A stretch of 64,000 nucleotides of DNA from Desmodus rotundus (GCF_022682495.2 NC_071392.1:85204797-85268796); one strand, 5' to 3'; shown: positions 9,980-21,028, counted from the stretch's first letter. Numbers and translations: made by a program. Notes: a model not told the origin generated them from the letters alone.

Positions 9980-10462
9980 ATGGCCAGTCATGTGCTGCCT
10001 GAAGCCACCAGGGGCACCCAGCTCCTCTGTTGTGTGACCTTGTGTCTGCTGCGTGCAGGTGAGTCTCAGGTCAGGTGGGACGTCCCTCCAGCACAACCTT
10101 TTCGACTGTTGTGGGAGTGTCCATCTACTTCCTGGGCTGGTCTCAGCTCCATCTCCTTCCCCTACAGAGTCAATGGCTGCTGGAGTCACCCAATCCCCAA
10201 GACACCTCATCAAAGGCCATGGTGCAGAGGCCGTTCTGAAATGCCACCCAATCTCTGGACACAGCAGTGTGTACTGGTACCAGCAGCCTCGGGGGCAGGA
10301 ACCCAGGTTTCTCATTCAGTATTATGAACAGCAGGAGTACGGGAAAGGAAACTTCCCTGATCGTTTCAAAGGAAAACAGTTCAGTGACTACAGCTCTGAG
10401 CTGGCCATGAGCGCCTTGCAGCTTGAGGACTCGGCCATGTACCTCTGTGCCAGCAGCTTAGA
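9980..10462 (+). CDS. TRBV: TCR beta V gene C1 (TRBV13-like), apparently functional
   Basis: Leader exon 9,980-10,058 (79 nt, MASHVLPEATRGTQLLCCVT then LCLLRA), GTGAGT donor, acceptor CCCCTACAG, V exon 10,168-10,462 (295 nt). The 26-residue leader is longer than in A and D genes, as in human TRBV13, and MAAGVTQSPRHLIKG also fits TRBV13. First Cys is in AVLKCHPISGH, Trp in VYWYQQ, then PDRFKGKQFSDYSSEL, second Cys in AMYLCASSL. CDR1 is SGHSS and CDR2 YYEQQE, shared with C5 and C8. The heptamer CACAGCC is off-consensus at positions 6-7, but all C genes except C3 and C7 share it. It lies between two halves of a local duplication with C2. Confidence 0.92.
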
Positions 10463-10501
10463 CACAGCCCTGCAGGGCCTGTGGTTTTCTGTACCCAAAC
10501 C
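10463..10501 (+). other. 23-RSS of C1
   Basis: CACAGCC, 23-bp spacer, ACCCAAACC. Confidence 0.85.
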
Positions 10502-11443
10502 CTCCTGTCCCAGCTGATGTCACAGGCAGAGGGAGGGAGCCTCAGCGGAGTTCCACAGACGGATCTCATTGCTTTCTACCACTCTCCCTGCCCTGCTGAG
10601 CTCAGCCAGAGCCTTCCTGAATGTTCTCCCAGCTCTGCCAGCCCCGTGCAATTCCCAGCACAGGCAGGAAGCCCTCCTCTGGGACAGAGTGGAGGCCACA
10701 CTGTGTGCTGTGGTGCCTGGTCCTGATGGACACTGTGTGTCCAGTTTACAGAGGGGGAAGCACTCAGGCACCATTTCACAGACAGGGAGCTGCAGGTCCT
10801 GGACGTTCCAAACGTGCCATGCACGCCCTCCTGCCTCCCCACGCCTCTGAAGTCAACAAGCCCCCGGGTTCCAGGGTCCTGCCTGGGCCTTGGTCCATGG
10901 CATAGAACAGAGCACAGTCTCTCCCATTTCAAGAGCATCTGAGCTTGGTTGGTGAGGTCACACCTCAGGAGTATGGTACACAGCTGATCGCCTGCCACCT
11001 GCTAGGACATACAGCTTCAAGCCAGAGGACATATGTCTCTCCTGTCATATTCCAGACAGAGTGAGGCCATGATATTCTCCTCAGAGAGTAGCTAAGTGAT
11101 TCGGGGGGGAGGGGGTTCCAGTGTATTAAGACATGCTGGGAGGGAAACAGAAGCCCTCTCGGAATCTCAAGCAACATTCTGGGAGCTCATGCAGGGAATG
11201 GGCCTTTCTAAACCACTGGATGGGGTTCGCGAGGGTGGCTCTCAGCCTGTCCTCAGCTCTGCCACTTCCAGTCAGAAAATCTGAAATCGCTACATCTGCC
11301 CAGGTGAGGAGCTGCAGACAACAGCTGAGCATCACGTCCTCCTGGCGTCTGATTTCGGACTCCATGTCCTTTCTCACTGCTGGGTGATTGTAGGTGCCCC
11401 TTGAGGTGATGTCAAGATACGCGGTCACAGAAACAGGGTCACC
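10502..11443 (+). repeat. C-gene 3' block, copy C1
   Basis: Non-coding block following C1, C2, C4, C5, C6 and C8. Here it stops abruptly at about 11,443, where the sequence switches into L1 relic, the junction of the C1/C2 tandem duplication. No gene recognised. Confidence 0.7.
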
Positions 11444-12130
11444 TGAAATTATAAAGGGATTTTAACTAAATGAAAGTAAAAATAAAACACATCAAATTGG
11501 TAAGATACCACTAAATGAGTATTTAGGGCCAAACCTAAAAATTAGGGAATAATTCGCTACTCATCCTGAGCCACTACTGTGATGCCCCGTCAGAAATAGA
11601 TATCACCAAAACAAACAAACAGAAAGTCCTACAGACCAATGTATCTCATGAAAACTGATTAGTAAGCCATTCATAATCCCAGTGTATCAAACGCAGCAAC
11701 ATGTAATGAGGCTGATGCATCATGAACAGTGGGGTTTATCTCAATAGAATACATTCATGACTACTTAACAATCAAACACAAGTCCATTTGTTTAACATCT
11801 CAAATACTGGAAAATCAATATCATATGTCATCTCTACAGATGCTGAAAAAACGTGTGAAACAATCCAACATCTACTCCTGACAAACATTCTTCTTAAATT
11901 AGAATTGGAAACATCCTTCCCCTAATCAAGCGCATCTATGAAAAATCTGTGGTTAGTAACATTTCTGAAGGGAGACTACGGTAAGGTAAAGGTGCACACT
12001 GCCATCCCTAGATCCAACACCAAAGGTAGCATGAGACGGGGAATAGTCATTTCAACAATAGTGCTGGGAAGCCTGTATCCATAGGGAAAATAATGAGTCT
12101 CAATGCTTGCCTCACTCCATGAAGCAGAAT

Positions 12131-12402
12131 TGGGCCAAACCTGGCCTCTCCTGGTTCTTCTAGGGCCCAGAAGCTAACTATTGTGTTTTATATAAGTGGT
12201 TGGAAAAAATCATATTTTATGACATGCAAAACTCACATTGCAACCTCCACACATGAAGTTTATTGGAACCTGATCCCACACAGTAATCTACATAGTGTCT
12301 CTGGCTGACATGGCACCGCAGTGGCAGAGCTGAGTAGGTGGGACAGATACTAGAAAATATTTACCGTCTGCCTCTTTACACAAAGATTTTGCTGACTCGG
12401 CC
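12131..12402 (-). mobile_element. hAT-type element, diverged paralogue
   Basis: Counterpart of the 8,370 element at the same place in the second L1 relic, so the hAT insertion preceded the C1/C2 duplication. Confidence 0.5.
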
Positions 12403-12560
12403 ATACACAAAATGAAAATGAGATGGGTGAACATTTACAGATCTATAAAGCTTCCGAAAGAAAGCATAGCACATTCCCTTCATGACCTTGGAGTAGGCAA
12501 AGATTGCTTAGGGAGGACAGAAAGTATTGTAATCCTTACAAACCACATTTTTCAAAGTTC

Positions 12561-14450
12561 AGGCCAAGATGCAGGTGTAGGTAGAAATGCTTCACTTCCT
12601 CACACAATGAAAAGAAGGATAACAATTAACTGAAAAACAAAAACAACCAGAACTGCCAGAAAATCAAACTGAATGGAAGTCCGACAACCAAGGAATAAGA
12701 GAAACATTCATCCAGAGTGGTAGGTGGGGTGGAGACAGGCAGCTGGGTGCAGAGGATGTGTGGCAAGGTGAAGGAGTGGGCGGTCCCACATTCGCACATG
12801 GAGAAGCTGAGAAGAACAAGTAGAGAGAGAGACAGACCACAAAACCCAGAGTTTCAGTACAGGAAACTAAAGACTCAAAACCTCTGGCTATAAAAAGTTG
12901 TGGGGGCTGTGGTGGTGTGAGAAACTCCCAGTCTCACAGGAGAGTTTGTAGGAGGGCCCATGGGGTCCTAGAATGTACACAAACCCACACACCTGGGAAT
13001 CAGCACCTGAAAGGGCACAATCCCCTTGTGGGAAATGAGAGAGAAGTGACGGAAAGGCTGTGAGAGCCGAGCAAGTGGCATTGTTCCCTCTCGGACCCCT
13101 ACCCCAAGTACAGCCTCACAATACATTGAAGAGGGTTGCCCCGCCTTGGTGAATACCTAATGCTCTGCCCCTTACTATGTAACACGTGCGCCGAAACAAA
13201 GAAATGTGGCCCAAATGAAAGAATAGATCAAAACTGCAGAAAAAGAACTAAGTGACAAGGAGATAGACAACCTATCGGATGCAGAGTTCAAAACACTGGT
13301 AATCAGGATGCTCATAGAATTGAAGAGCTCAGTTGCAAAATGGGGGAAGAAATGAAGGCTACCCAACATGAAATAAAGCAAAATATACAGGGAACCAACA
13401 GTGAAGGGAAGGAAACCAGGACTCAAATCACCATTTGGAACACAGGGAAGAAATAAACATCCAACCAGAACAGAATGAAGAAACAAGAATTCAAAACAAT
13501 GAGGATAGGCTTAGGAACCTCTGGCAACACTTTAAATGTTCCAACACCCTAATGATCGGGGTGCCAGAAGGAGAAGAGGAAGAGGAAGACATTGAAAACT
13601 TATTTGAAAAAATAATGAAGGAAAACCAGCAATCTGGCAAAGGAGATAGACTTCCAAGAATTCCAGAAAGCTCAGAGAGTCTCAAAGAAATTGGACCCAA
13701 GGAGCACACACTAGGGCACATTATAATTAAGTTACCCAAGATTAAAGCTAAGGAGAGAATCTGAAAAGCAGCAAGAGAAAAGGAGACATTTACCTACAAA
13801 GGGGTTCCCATTAGATTATCAGCTCATTTATCATAAGAAACCTTGAGGGCAAGAAGGGCCTGGAAAGAAGTATTCAAAGTCATGAAAGTCAAGGACATAC
13901 ATCCAAGATGACTCTACCCAACAAAGCTATCATTTAGCATGGAGGGGCAGAGAAAGTGCTTCCCAGATAAGGTCAAGTTAAAGGAGTTCATCGTCACCAA
14001 GCCCTTATTCTATGAAAAGTTAAAAGTACTTATGTAAGAAGTAGAAGAAGATCAAAAACTATGAACAGTAAAATGACAAGAAACTCACAACTATCAAAAA
14101 CTGAACCTAAAAAGCAAAACCAAGAACTAAGCAAACAATAAGGACCAGAATCACAGAAATAGAGATCACATGGCGTGTTATCAGTGGGGAGGATAAAGGG
14201 GGAAAAGGTACAGGGAATAAGAAGCATAACTGGTAGGCACAAAATAGACAGGGGGAGGTTAAGAATAGTATAGGAAGCAGAGAAGCCAAAGAACTCATAT
14301 GTACAACCCATAGGCATGAACTAAGGGGTGGGGGGAATGCTGGAGGGTGAGACTGTGCCGGGAAGATGGGGACAAAGCAGAGAAAAAAATTGGGACAACT
14401 GTAATAGCATAATTAATAAAATATACCTTAAAAATAAGTAAATAAATCTA
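12561..14450 (+). mobile_element. HAL1-like (half-L1) retrotransposon, near full length
   Basis: About 1.9 kb. The 5' part begins GGCCAAGATGCAGGTGTAGG and runs through a G-rich untranslated region. An L1 ORF1-type coding region follows from about 13,190 to 14,037 with stops and frame breaks. A short tail with AATAAAATATACC and an A-rich end then follows directly, with no ORF2. ORF1 without ORF2 is the hallmark of HAL1. The insertion point falls within the second L1 relic only, so it post-dates the C1/C2 duplication. It is present in both 34-kb units, so it pre-dates that one. Duplicate at 46,344. Confidence 0.65.
13435..13764 (+). pseudogene. L1/HAL1 ORF1p fragment
   Basis: Longest open part of the broken ORF1, 109 codons. 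LWQHFKCSNTLMIGVPEGEE corresponds to the coiled-coil/RRM entry of L1 ORF1 proteins (N-NLRIxGVPEGEE-type motif), and ENLFEKIMKENQ, LPRIPES and HIIIKLPKIKAKERI follow in family order. After the stop at 13,762 the C-terminal domain can be followed (KGVPIRLSAHLS, LYPTKLSFSMEG, FPDKVKLKEF) with further stops. Non-functional RNA-binding protein relic. Confidence 0.75.
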
Positions 14451-14640
14451 AACTTAAAAACACACACAATTTTCTTTATGAAAATTAAAAAATCCCTTTG
14501 TTCATCAAAAGATATTAAGAATATTGAAACATATTTCTGAAAAGAGCGTGTATTCAAAATATAAGTAATTCCTAGAAATCAATACTTAAAGAAGATAATT
14601 CAATTGTTTTGGAAAAAACAAAAAGAATTGAACCACGTCC

Positions 14641-15569
14641 TCTAAAAAAAAGTGATACGTAAGTAAGCTGTTTCTTAGTTTTTCTTCACAGAGGGTTTCT
14701 TTCAGTGCTGAGGACATGTTCTGGCTGATGGGGCCAACCGTAGATCCTCCCCAGAAATCACTGAGTAAAGAGAGAGCTTTGGTTAGGGATCTGCTGGCAC
14801 TTCACAGGGCAGCTACATGCATGGCATCCTCTTTCCTAGATCATTCATAGATGAGGTTTGCAATCTTTACTCCCGTTTTGGAAAAAAGCAGCATGCCTCC
14901 CTCACCACCACAGGCAAAGAGTGAGCCTGAGAAAGGTGATGACGAAAGCAGCAGGAGCTGTGCAGAGTCCAGGGGGTTTCCTGATAATTAATTGAGACAG
15001 AACCCAGCCTGCGGGTTTCCTCATGACTAACTTCAGCAGAACCCAGCTGGCTCTGGCAGTGTCAATAGCGCTGCTGCACAAGTGGCCACTTGAGGGCGCT
15101 GTGGATCCACAGAGTGAGGTCCTGTTGGTCCCCTGTGGGAGAGGGAGGGTTAAGGGGAAGAATCTTGGCTTAGTTCCTGCATCAAGAAGACTATCTCAGG
15201 AATCAGAGGTTCACTGATCTTATCTTCTCACATTAACAGATACGCAGGTGTCTATGTTATAGCAGCGAGCCATGGACTTGACCTTGCATGGTTAAGTTTC
15301 TCTTAGAGCCCATGTTAGGTGGAGAGTGTGATGAGGCTTCAGTGAGGAGCCTGGCTAATCCTAGCCAGTGTAGAGCAAGGAGCACCTGCTCCAAGGCCAA
15401 GAGAACCTGTGCTGATGGACACCTGCCCTGTACCGTTGAGGTCCAACTCAGCACAGCCAGCTGCACCTGCTCATAGGTGATGGAAAAATTCAAGAAACAC
15501 AGGACCAGCTGAGTCTGCCCCGGAGGTGTGGGTGCCCATGAGATTCTACAAAGACAGTGGCATCAGAGC
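14641..15569 (+). repeat. C-gene upstream block, copy C2
   Basis: Paralogue of 8,991-9,889; carries an intact class-2 CTCF-like motif. No gene seen. Confidence 0.65.
15083..15101 (+). promoter_or_regulatory. Putative CTCF site, class 2 (C2)
   Basis: TGGCCACTTGAGGGCGCTG matches 15 of 19 positions of the recalled CTCF matrix consensus, including the GGGCGCT core; V-gene orientation. Confidence 0.5.
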
Positions 15570-15579
15570 AGTGACATCA
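15570..15579 (+). promoter_or_regulatory. Vbeta decamer of C2
   Basis: AGTGACATCA, 90 bp upstream of the ATG. Confidence 0.55.
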
Positions 15580-15659
15580 TAGGCAAGTCCTCCAAAGAGA
15601 GCAAAGGGAGGGACAAACCTCTGCTGTCTCACCCCAAAGACCAGAACGCTAACAGAGAA

Positions 15660-16142
15660 ATGGCCAGGCCTGTGCTGCCTGACTCTTCCAGGGGCGCCCC
15701 ACTCCTCTGCTACGTGGCCCTGTGTCTCCTGGGGACAGGTGAGTGTCACCTCAGGTGGGAGGTCCCTCCAGCCCAACTTTTTTGACTGTTGCGGGAGTGT
15801 CCATCTACTTCCTGGGCTGGTCTCAGCTCCGTCTCCTTCCCTTACAGAGTCAATGGCTGCTGGAGTCACCCAGTCCCCAAGACACCTCATCAAAGGCCAT
15901 GGTGCGGAGGCCATTCTGAAATGCCACCCCATCTCTGGACACAGCAGTGTGTACTGGTACCAGCAGCCTCGGGGACAGGAACCCAGGTTTCTCATTCAGT
16001 ATTATGAACAGCGAGAGATTGGGAGAGGGAAGTTGCCTGATCGCTTCAAAGGAAAACAGTTCAGTGACTACAGCACTGAGCTGGCCGTGAGCGCCTTGCA
16101 GCTTGAAGACTCAGCCCAGTACCTCTGTGCCAGCAGCTTAGA
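15660..16142 (+). CDS. TRBV: TCR beta V gene C2 (TRBV13-like), apparently functional
   Basis: Leader exon 15,660-15,738 (MARPVLPDSSRGAPLLCYVA then LCLLGT), V exon 15,848-16,142 (295 nt). FR1 MAAGVTQSPRHLIKGHGAEA with first Cys in ILKCHPISGH, Trp in VYWYQQ, CDR2 YYEQRE, then IGRGKLPDRFKGKQFSDYST and second Cys in AQYLCASSL. The intron end (CCCTTACAGAGTCAATGGC) and FR1 follow the C1/C5 pattern. From CDR2 on it matches C6 instead. C6, its positional duplicate, has a different acceptor and FR1. One of the pair therefore looks converted. All splice and structural residues are present. Confidence 0.92.
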
Positions 16143-16181
16143 CACAGCCCTGCAGGGCCCATGGCTTTCTGTACCCAAACC
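16143..16181 (+). other. 23-RSS of C2
   Basis: CACAGCC, 23-bp spacer, ACCCAAACC. Confidence 0.85.
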
Positions 16182-17753
16182 CTCCTGACCCAGCTGATGC
16201 CACAGGCAGAGGGAGGGAGCCTCAACGGAGTACTACAGACAGATTTCATTGCTTTCTACCACTCTCCCTGCCCTGCTGAGCTCAGCCAGAGCTTTCCTGA
16301 ATGTTGCCCCAGCACTGCCAGCCCTGTGCAATTCCCAGCACAGGCAGGAAGCCCTCCTCTGGGACAGAGTGGAGGTCACACTGTGTGCTGTGGTGCCTGG
16401 TCCTGGTGGACACCGTGTGTCCAGTTTACAGAGGGGGAAGTGCTCAGGGCACCATTTCACAGACAGGGAGCTGCAGGTCCTGGACGTTCCAAACGTGCCA
16501 TGCACGCCCTCCTGCCTCCCCACGCCTCTGAAGTCAACAAGCCCCTGGGTTCCAGGGTCCTGCCCGGGCCTTGGTCCATGGGATAGAACAGAGTATGCTC
16601 TCTCCCATTTCAAGAGCATCTGAGTTCGGATGGTGAGGTCACACCCCAGGAGTAGGGGACCCAGCTGATCGCCTGCCAATTGCTAGGACATAGAGCCTCA
16701 AGCCAGAGGACATATGTCTCTCCTGTCATAGTTCCAACAGAGTGAGGCCATGATATTCTCCTCAGAGAGTAGCTAAGTGATTCGGGGGGCAGACTCCAGT
16801 TATTAAGAGATTCTGGAAGGGAAACAGAAGCCCTCTAGGAATCTCAAGCAACATTCTGGGAGCTCATGCAGGGAATGGGTGTTTCTAAACCACTGGATGA
16901 GGTCAGGGAGGGTGGCTCTCAGCCTGTCCTCAGCTCTGCCACTTCCAGTCAGAAAATCTGAAATCGCTACATCTGCCCAGGTGAGGAGCTGCAGACAACA
17001 GCTGAGGGTCATAGCCTCCTGGCCTCTGATTTCTGACTCCGTGTCCTTTCTCACAGCTGGGTGACTGTAGGTGCCCATCAAGATGATGTCAAGATATGCA
17101 GTCACAGGTACAGGGTCACCTCGCACTGAGGTATAACCGGTATAGGAAGTAGCAGCACGTGGACCTCTGGCTCAATATCTCATCCACGTCCTTAATGAGG
17201 CTCCTCTTTTTTTCTCAGAAAGCACAGTCTGGGGGCCATAGGTGTCCAGACTCCCGGGGCACAGGAGGAACCAAGCGAGACTCTTACCTGTGAGCAGGCA
17301 GAGAGCTCAGCACGGGTAGCAGGGCCCCCACCAGTGGGTGAGTTGGTAGCCAATGTAAAACAAGCCTCAGATTCCAATGACCCTGACCCTGAGCTGTGAA
17401 AGCTGTCTGGGTATCAGTTAGTTCCTTTAAGGGAGAGGATGGCTGTGGGCTCACATGGAAATTATCCAGAGTTTATGCAAAGAGAAACACCCGTCGTCAG
17501 ACTGTGAAGGTATATTTGAGCAGAGAAATCCTTCAAAGCACCAAAAATATTATTAAAAATTGTAGCTATATTCAGGTAAGGAATCCTATTATTATACATT
17601 GAGGCATGGATTTCCTCACCTGAAAGCAGGCAAAGGGAATGTAGTACTTCTTAGGCTCCTTTAAAATCAGACGTACACATCTATCTGTTCTGCAGTGTTC
17701 TAATTTCTGTACGTCACTGCTGTGTTCCTGTGAGGGAGGGGTGTGTCAAGGAC
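16182..17753 (+). repeat. C-E spacer, copy 1
   Basis: C 3' block followed by E-upstream sequence. Homologous to 49,945-51,521 and in part to 62,786-64,000 and 32,357-33,148. No gene recognised. Confidence 0.65.
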
Positions 17754-17763
17754 CGTGACATCC
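17754..17763 (+). promoter_or_regulatory. Degenerate Vbeta decamer of E1
   Basis: CGTGACATCC at the expected place differs from AGTGACATCA at both ends; promoter probably weakened. Confidence 0.35.
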
Positions 17764-17836
17764 CTGAGTCACTGAGAGGCTGAGTCCTACTGCCCAAACA
17801 GAACTGGAAGACATGAGACTCTGTCCTGGACCTGAA

Positions 17837-18274
17837 ATGGTCACCAGGCTCTTCTGTGTGGCTGTCTGTCTCCTGTGGGCAGGTGAGTACAGGTGGGCTT
17901 TCTGCCCTGGAATTCCCAAGACTTCATCCAAGCTTTCATCTTACGATGACAACGTCACACTATGTCACTCTCTCTTACAGGACACCTGGATGCCAAAGTC
18001 ACCCAGAGTCCCAGATACAAGGTCACAGGGACAGAAAAGAGGTGACAATGATGTGTCAACAGACTGACAACCATGATTATATGTCCTGGTATCGACAAGA
18101 CCTGGGTCACGGGCTAAGGCAGATATATTCCTCAGTTGGTACCGGGGTCACCGAAAAAGGAGAGCTCCCCGATGGGTACAGTGTCACTAGATCAAATACA
18201 AAGGACTTCCCCCTCATGGTGGAGTGGGCCACCCCCTCCCAGACATCTGTGTACTTCTGCGCCAGCAGTGAATC
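17837..18274 (+). pseudogene. TRBV: TRBV pseudogene E1 (TRBV10-like)
   Basis: Leader exon 17,837-17,882 ([15 protein letters not shown]; an in-frame ATG also lies at 17,813), GTGAGT donor, acceptor TCTTACAG, V exon 17,981-18,274 (294 nt). [17 protein letters not shown] and the leader TRLF...CLLWAG are TRBV10-like. A 1-nt deletion near 18,040 shifts the frame and gives an early TGA. Beyond it the other frame is fully open: [20 protein letters not shown], then [12 protein letters not shown] and [10 protein letters not shown]. The recombination signal is perfect. One indel is the only coding lesion seen, so an allele without it may exist elsewhere. Confidence 0.88.
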
Positions 18275-18313
18275 CACAGTGCTGCACGGCCACCTCCTCT
18301 CTGCACAGAAAGT
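18275..18313 (+). other. 23-RSS of E1
   Basis: Consensus CACAGTG, 23-bp spacer, ACAGAAAGT; intact on a pseudogene. Confidence 0.8.
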
Positions 18314-19281
18314 CAGGGGGAGGCCCAGCACCCGGACTCAGGGGGCCCTCTGCAAACTCCTACACCTTAGAGCCCGCAGTGGCCCCCGCCTGCAGAGTGA
18401 GGGACCCTCGATGTGTGATGAGGTCCACCTCCAAGGCTGTGTCTGCCAGGCCTGACATGGACCCAAGGCCTCAGGCACGCACGTCTCCCCTGTTATTGTC
18501 CTTCAGTTTGTCCTTCTCTGCAGCTGCCATGTTAGTTGGGAAGATGCTTCCCAGGCTCTAGCTTTCTTGTTATTAGCTTGAGTCTGATGTCTCCAGGGTG
18601 AAATGTCATCGTGATCAGATCCAGCTAACCCTCTTGTATGTCACACAAAGTTGTCTTAGAGGTCAGGGAAATTGAGTCTTATTCCAGACAGAAGCTATAA
18701 GAAGTTTGTTTTTTAATATGTGGTGACTAAGAAGGACACAAGGCTTTGGTATGGGCTGTGTGGACATACTACTTACTACGTGGAGATTAATGAGCACAGG
18801 CAGGGATTTGGTCATGACCTGCAGAAGGAAGAGGAGCTTCCTACTTGATATTTCCCAGGGAATCATTCCATCTGTGCGTCTCTGAGTACGTCAGTGCATC
18901 CAGGGCAAAGCCAAGTCAACCCCAACACCCACCGTCTCCTTAGAAAGGGACAAGGTTGAACATATGTGACGGGAGACTGGAGGGGAAGCTGACAGAACAG
19001 GGTGCTCCCCGGAGATCCCTAATTGCAGAGAAGACAATGATTCTCCCTTCGGTGTGGTATATGGATGCTGCTACGGACATGTCCTCGTGAAAATGCCAGC
19101 CGACCAGGGTGACAGGTGAATGAGACTCAGTGTCAGACCTCTGCATCCAGAGAGAGCACATCCAAAGTGACAGCTGTGCATGGATTTTGTTGTAAAAGGA
19201 GCTTATAACTATTACACTAGTCACCCAAGTGTGCTCTCATATACATCACGTGTCCCTGAGGTGGAGGGGACTGAGAGAGGC
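18314..19281 (+). repeat. E-D spacer, copy 1
   Basis: Diverged relative of the B-D spacers; close copy at 52,082. No gene seen. Confidence 0.65.
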
Positions 19282-19291
19282 AGTGATGTCA
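19282..19291 (+). promoter_or_regulatory. Vbeta decamer of D2
   Basis: AGTGATGTCA, 111 bp upstream of the ATG. Confidence 0.6.
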
Positions 19292-19392
19292 CTATGGGAA
19301 TGGCCCTGGGCAACAAGACATGTTCCCTCCTCCTCTGCTCCTGCTCACAAGACCTGGCCTGGTGAACCTCCCAATCCTGTCCTGACCCTGCC

Positions 19393-19830
19393 ATGGGCAC
19401 CTGGCTCCTCTGCTGGGCGACCCTCTGTCTCCTGGGGGCCGGTGAGTCCTCAGAAAACCAAGTAGCTTCAGTGTGTGTGTTTGATGATTACAATTGTTTT
19501 CCTTATTCTATTGTTAAGTTCTGTGTCCCCAGGTCACACAGAGGCTGGAGTCTCTCAGTCCCCGAGGCACAAGGTCACCAAGAGGGGACAGAATGTGACA
19601 TTTCGGTGTGATCCTATTTCTGGCCACATTGGCCTATACTGGTACCAGCAGATGGTAGGTGAAGGCCCAACGTTTTTGGTGTACTTTCAAAACAACGACC
19701 CCTTGGACACGTCCGGGATGCCTAACAATCGGTTCTCTGCTGAGAGAACTAAGAGCTCCTACTCCACTCTGAGCATCACTCCTGCAGAACCGGAGGACTC
19801 GGCCGTGTACCTCTGTGCCAGCAGTGCAAC
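19393..19830 (+). CDS. TRBV: TCR beta V gene D2 (TRBV7/11/12-like), apparently functional
   Basis: Leader exon 19,393-19,441 ([16 protein letters not shown]), GTGAGT donor, acceptor CCCCAG, V exon 19,533-19,830 (298 nt). [19 protein letters not shown] with first Cys in [11 protein letters not shown] follows TRBV7. WYQQ..GxGP and FQNN in CDR2 recall TRBV11, and [11 protein letters not shown] recalls TRBV7/12/14. Second Cys is in [12 protein letters not shown]1 is SGHIG, CDR2 FQNNDP. A sequon NVT lies before the first Cys, as in some TRBV7 genes. Everything needed for function is present. Its 34-kb duplicate D5 has a frameshift. Confidence 0.92.
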
Positions 19831-19869
19831 CACAGTGTGGCACCATCACCAACTCCCTGCTCACAAACC
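19831..19869 (+). other. 23-RSS of D2
   Basis: Consensus CACAGTG, 23-bp spacer, TCACAAACC. Confidence 0.88.
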
Positions 19870-20421
19870 CTCCTGTGGTCCCCTCTGCTCATGGTTCCCA
19901 GGCTCCCTGGCAAGGAGGTGTAAACAGGAGGCTGCTGCCCAAGTGGCCACTTGAGGGCGCTGTGGATCGAAGGAGTGAGATGCAGAAGGGGCCCTGAGTC
20001 AGAGGGTGGGTGAAGGAGGAGAGTCTTGGCTTGGTCCCTGCATTAGGGAAATTATCTGATGAATCTGAGGTTTGCTGATCCTATCTTTTCACATTAGTGG
20101 ATATGCAGGTGTCTGTCACTGCAGGGAGCCATGAACTTGGTCTTGCATGGAGTTATGTCCTCTCTTGGAGCCTATGTTTGGTGCAGAGTGTGATGGGGCT
20201 TCAGTGAGGCAGCCTGGAAAACCCAAGCCTGGTGTAGAGAGAAGATCACCTGCTCTGAAGCTATGGGACTGGTCAGAAGCCCTGGACCCTGGGGGGCCCT
20301 GCACTGCACACCCAACTGCACCTGCTCATAGGAGGATGGTCAGATGGGGGAACACTGTGCCCAGAGATCGTGTTTGGTGTGTGCAGGCTGTGTGAGAACT
20401 ACACAGACAATGATATCAGAC
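19870..20421 (+). repeat. D-C spacer, copy 1
   Basis: Repeated at 27,851, 53,638 and 61,631. Holds a class-2 CTCF-like motif near its start; otherwise nothing recognised. Confidence 0.65.
19944..19962 (+). promoter_or_regulatory. Putative CTCF site, class 2 (D2-C3)
   Basis: TGGCCACTTGAGGGCGCTG, identical to the C2 site, 75 bp beyond the D2 RSS. Confidence 0.5.
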
Positions 20422-20431
20422 AGTGAGGTCA
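20422..20431 (+). promoter_or_regulatory. Degenerate Vbeta decamer of C3
   Basis: AGTGAGGTCA; one change breaks the CRE-like core. Confidence 0.35.
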
Positions 20432-20512
20432 CAGGCAAGCCCTGCAAGGAGAGCAAGGGAGGGGCAAAGCCTGTGCTGTCTCCCCCAAAAGACAAGAGGC
20501 CTGAGTAGGAAC

Positions 20513-20989
20513 ATGGCCAGTTCTGTGCTACATGATTCCTCCAGCAGCTCCGGGCTCCTCTCCTGTGCGGCCCTGTATCTCCTGGAGTCAGGTGAGTCTC
20601 AGCTCAGGTGGGATCTCTCCAACCCAGCGTTCTTGATTGTTGCGGGTGTGTCCACCTGCCTCCTGGACTGGTCCAAGCTCTGTCTCCTTCCTCCACAGGG
20701 TCAGTGGCTGCTGGAGTCACCCAGTCCCCAAGACACCTCATCAAAGGCTGGTGGGCATGCCATTCTGAAATGCTACCCCACCTCTGGAGACAAGAGTGGG
20801 CACTCCCACCAGCAGGCTCAGGGGCAGGAATGCAGGTTTCTCATTCAGTATTAGGAACAGCAGGAGTACAGGAAAGGAACCTGCCAGTTACTTCAAAGGA
20901 AAACAGCTCAGTGATTACAGCTCTGATCTGACCATGGATGCCCTGCAGCTGGGAGACTCGGCCATGTACCTCTGTGCCAGCAGCTCCAT
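20513..20989 (+). pseudogene. TRBV: TRBV pseudogene C3 (TRBV13-like)
   Basis: Leader exon 20,513-20,591 is open (MASSVLHDSSSSSGLLSCAA then LYLLES), acceptor CCTCCACAG, V exon 20,699-20,989 (291 nt). A 2-nt deletion near 20,750 shifts the frame after PRHLIKG. The conserved Trp is lost (GGGCACTCC in place of the TACTGGTAC segment). TAG replaces the second Tyr of IQYY at 20,852, and another 2-nt deletion lies near 20,883. The TAG is shared with C4 and C7, and the Trp loss with C7, so the line was dead before the last duplications. The signal has CACAACG. Its duplicate C7 lacks the first deletion. Confidence 0.88.
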
Positions 20990-21028
20990 CACAACGGGGC
21001 ACCGTCACCCCTTCATGCGCACACACCC
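20990..21028 (+). other. Off-consensus 23-RSS of C3
   Basis: CACAACG, 23-bp spacer, CACACACCC; the nonamer A-tract is lost. Confidence 0.6.

Larger units (their letters stand above)
11444..14640 (+). mobile_element. Second L1 relic copy interrupted by hAT and HAL1 elements
   Basis: From AAAGGGATTTTAACTAA onward this parallels the relic at 7,684-8,790 at lower identity, continuing after the HAL1 insertion at about 14,451-14,640 (matching 8,810-8,990). It is the L1 half of the C1/C2 tandem duplication. No coding capacity. Confidence 0.65.

Noticed and set aside
9728..10327. A 199-codon open frame across the C1 promoter, leader and intron.
   Set aside because: It starts upstream of the leader and enters the V exon out of its proper frame; a chance frame over the real gene.
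17335..17350. CCACCAGTGGGTGAG in E-upstream blocks as a third CTCF class.
   Set aside because: The essential GGC core is GGT and other positions fail; too weak.
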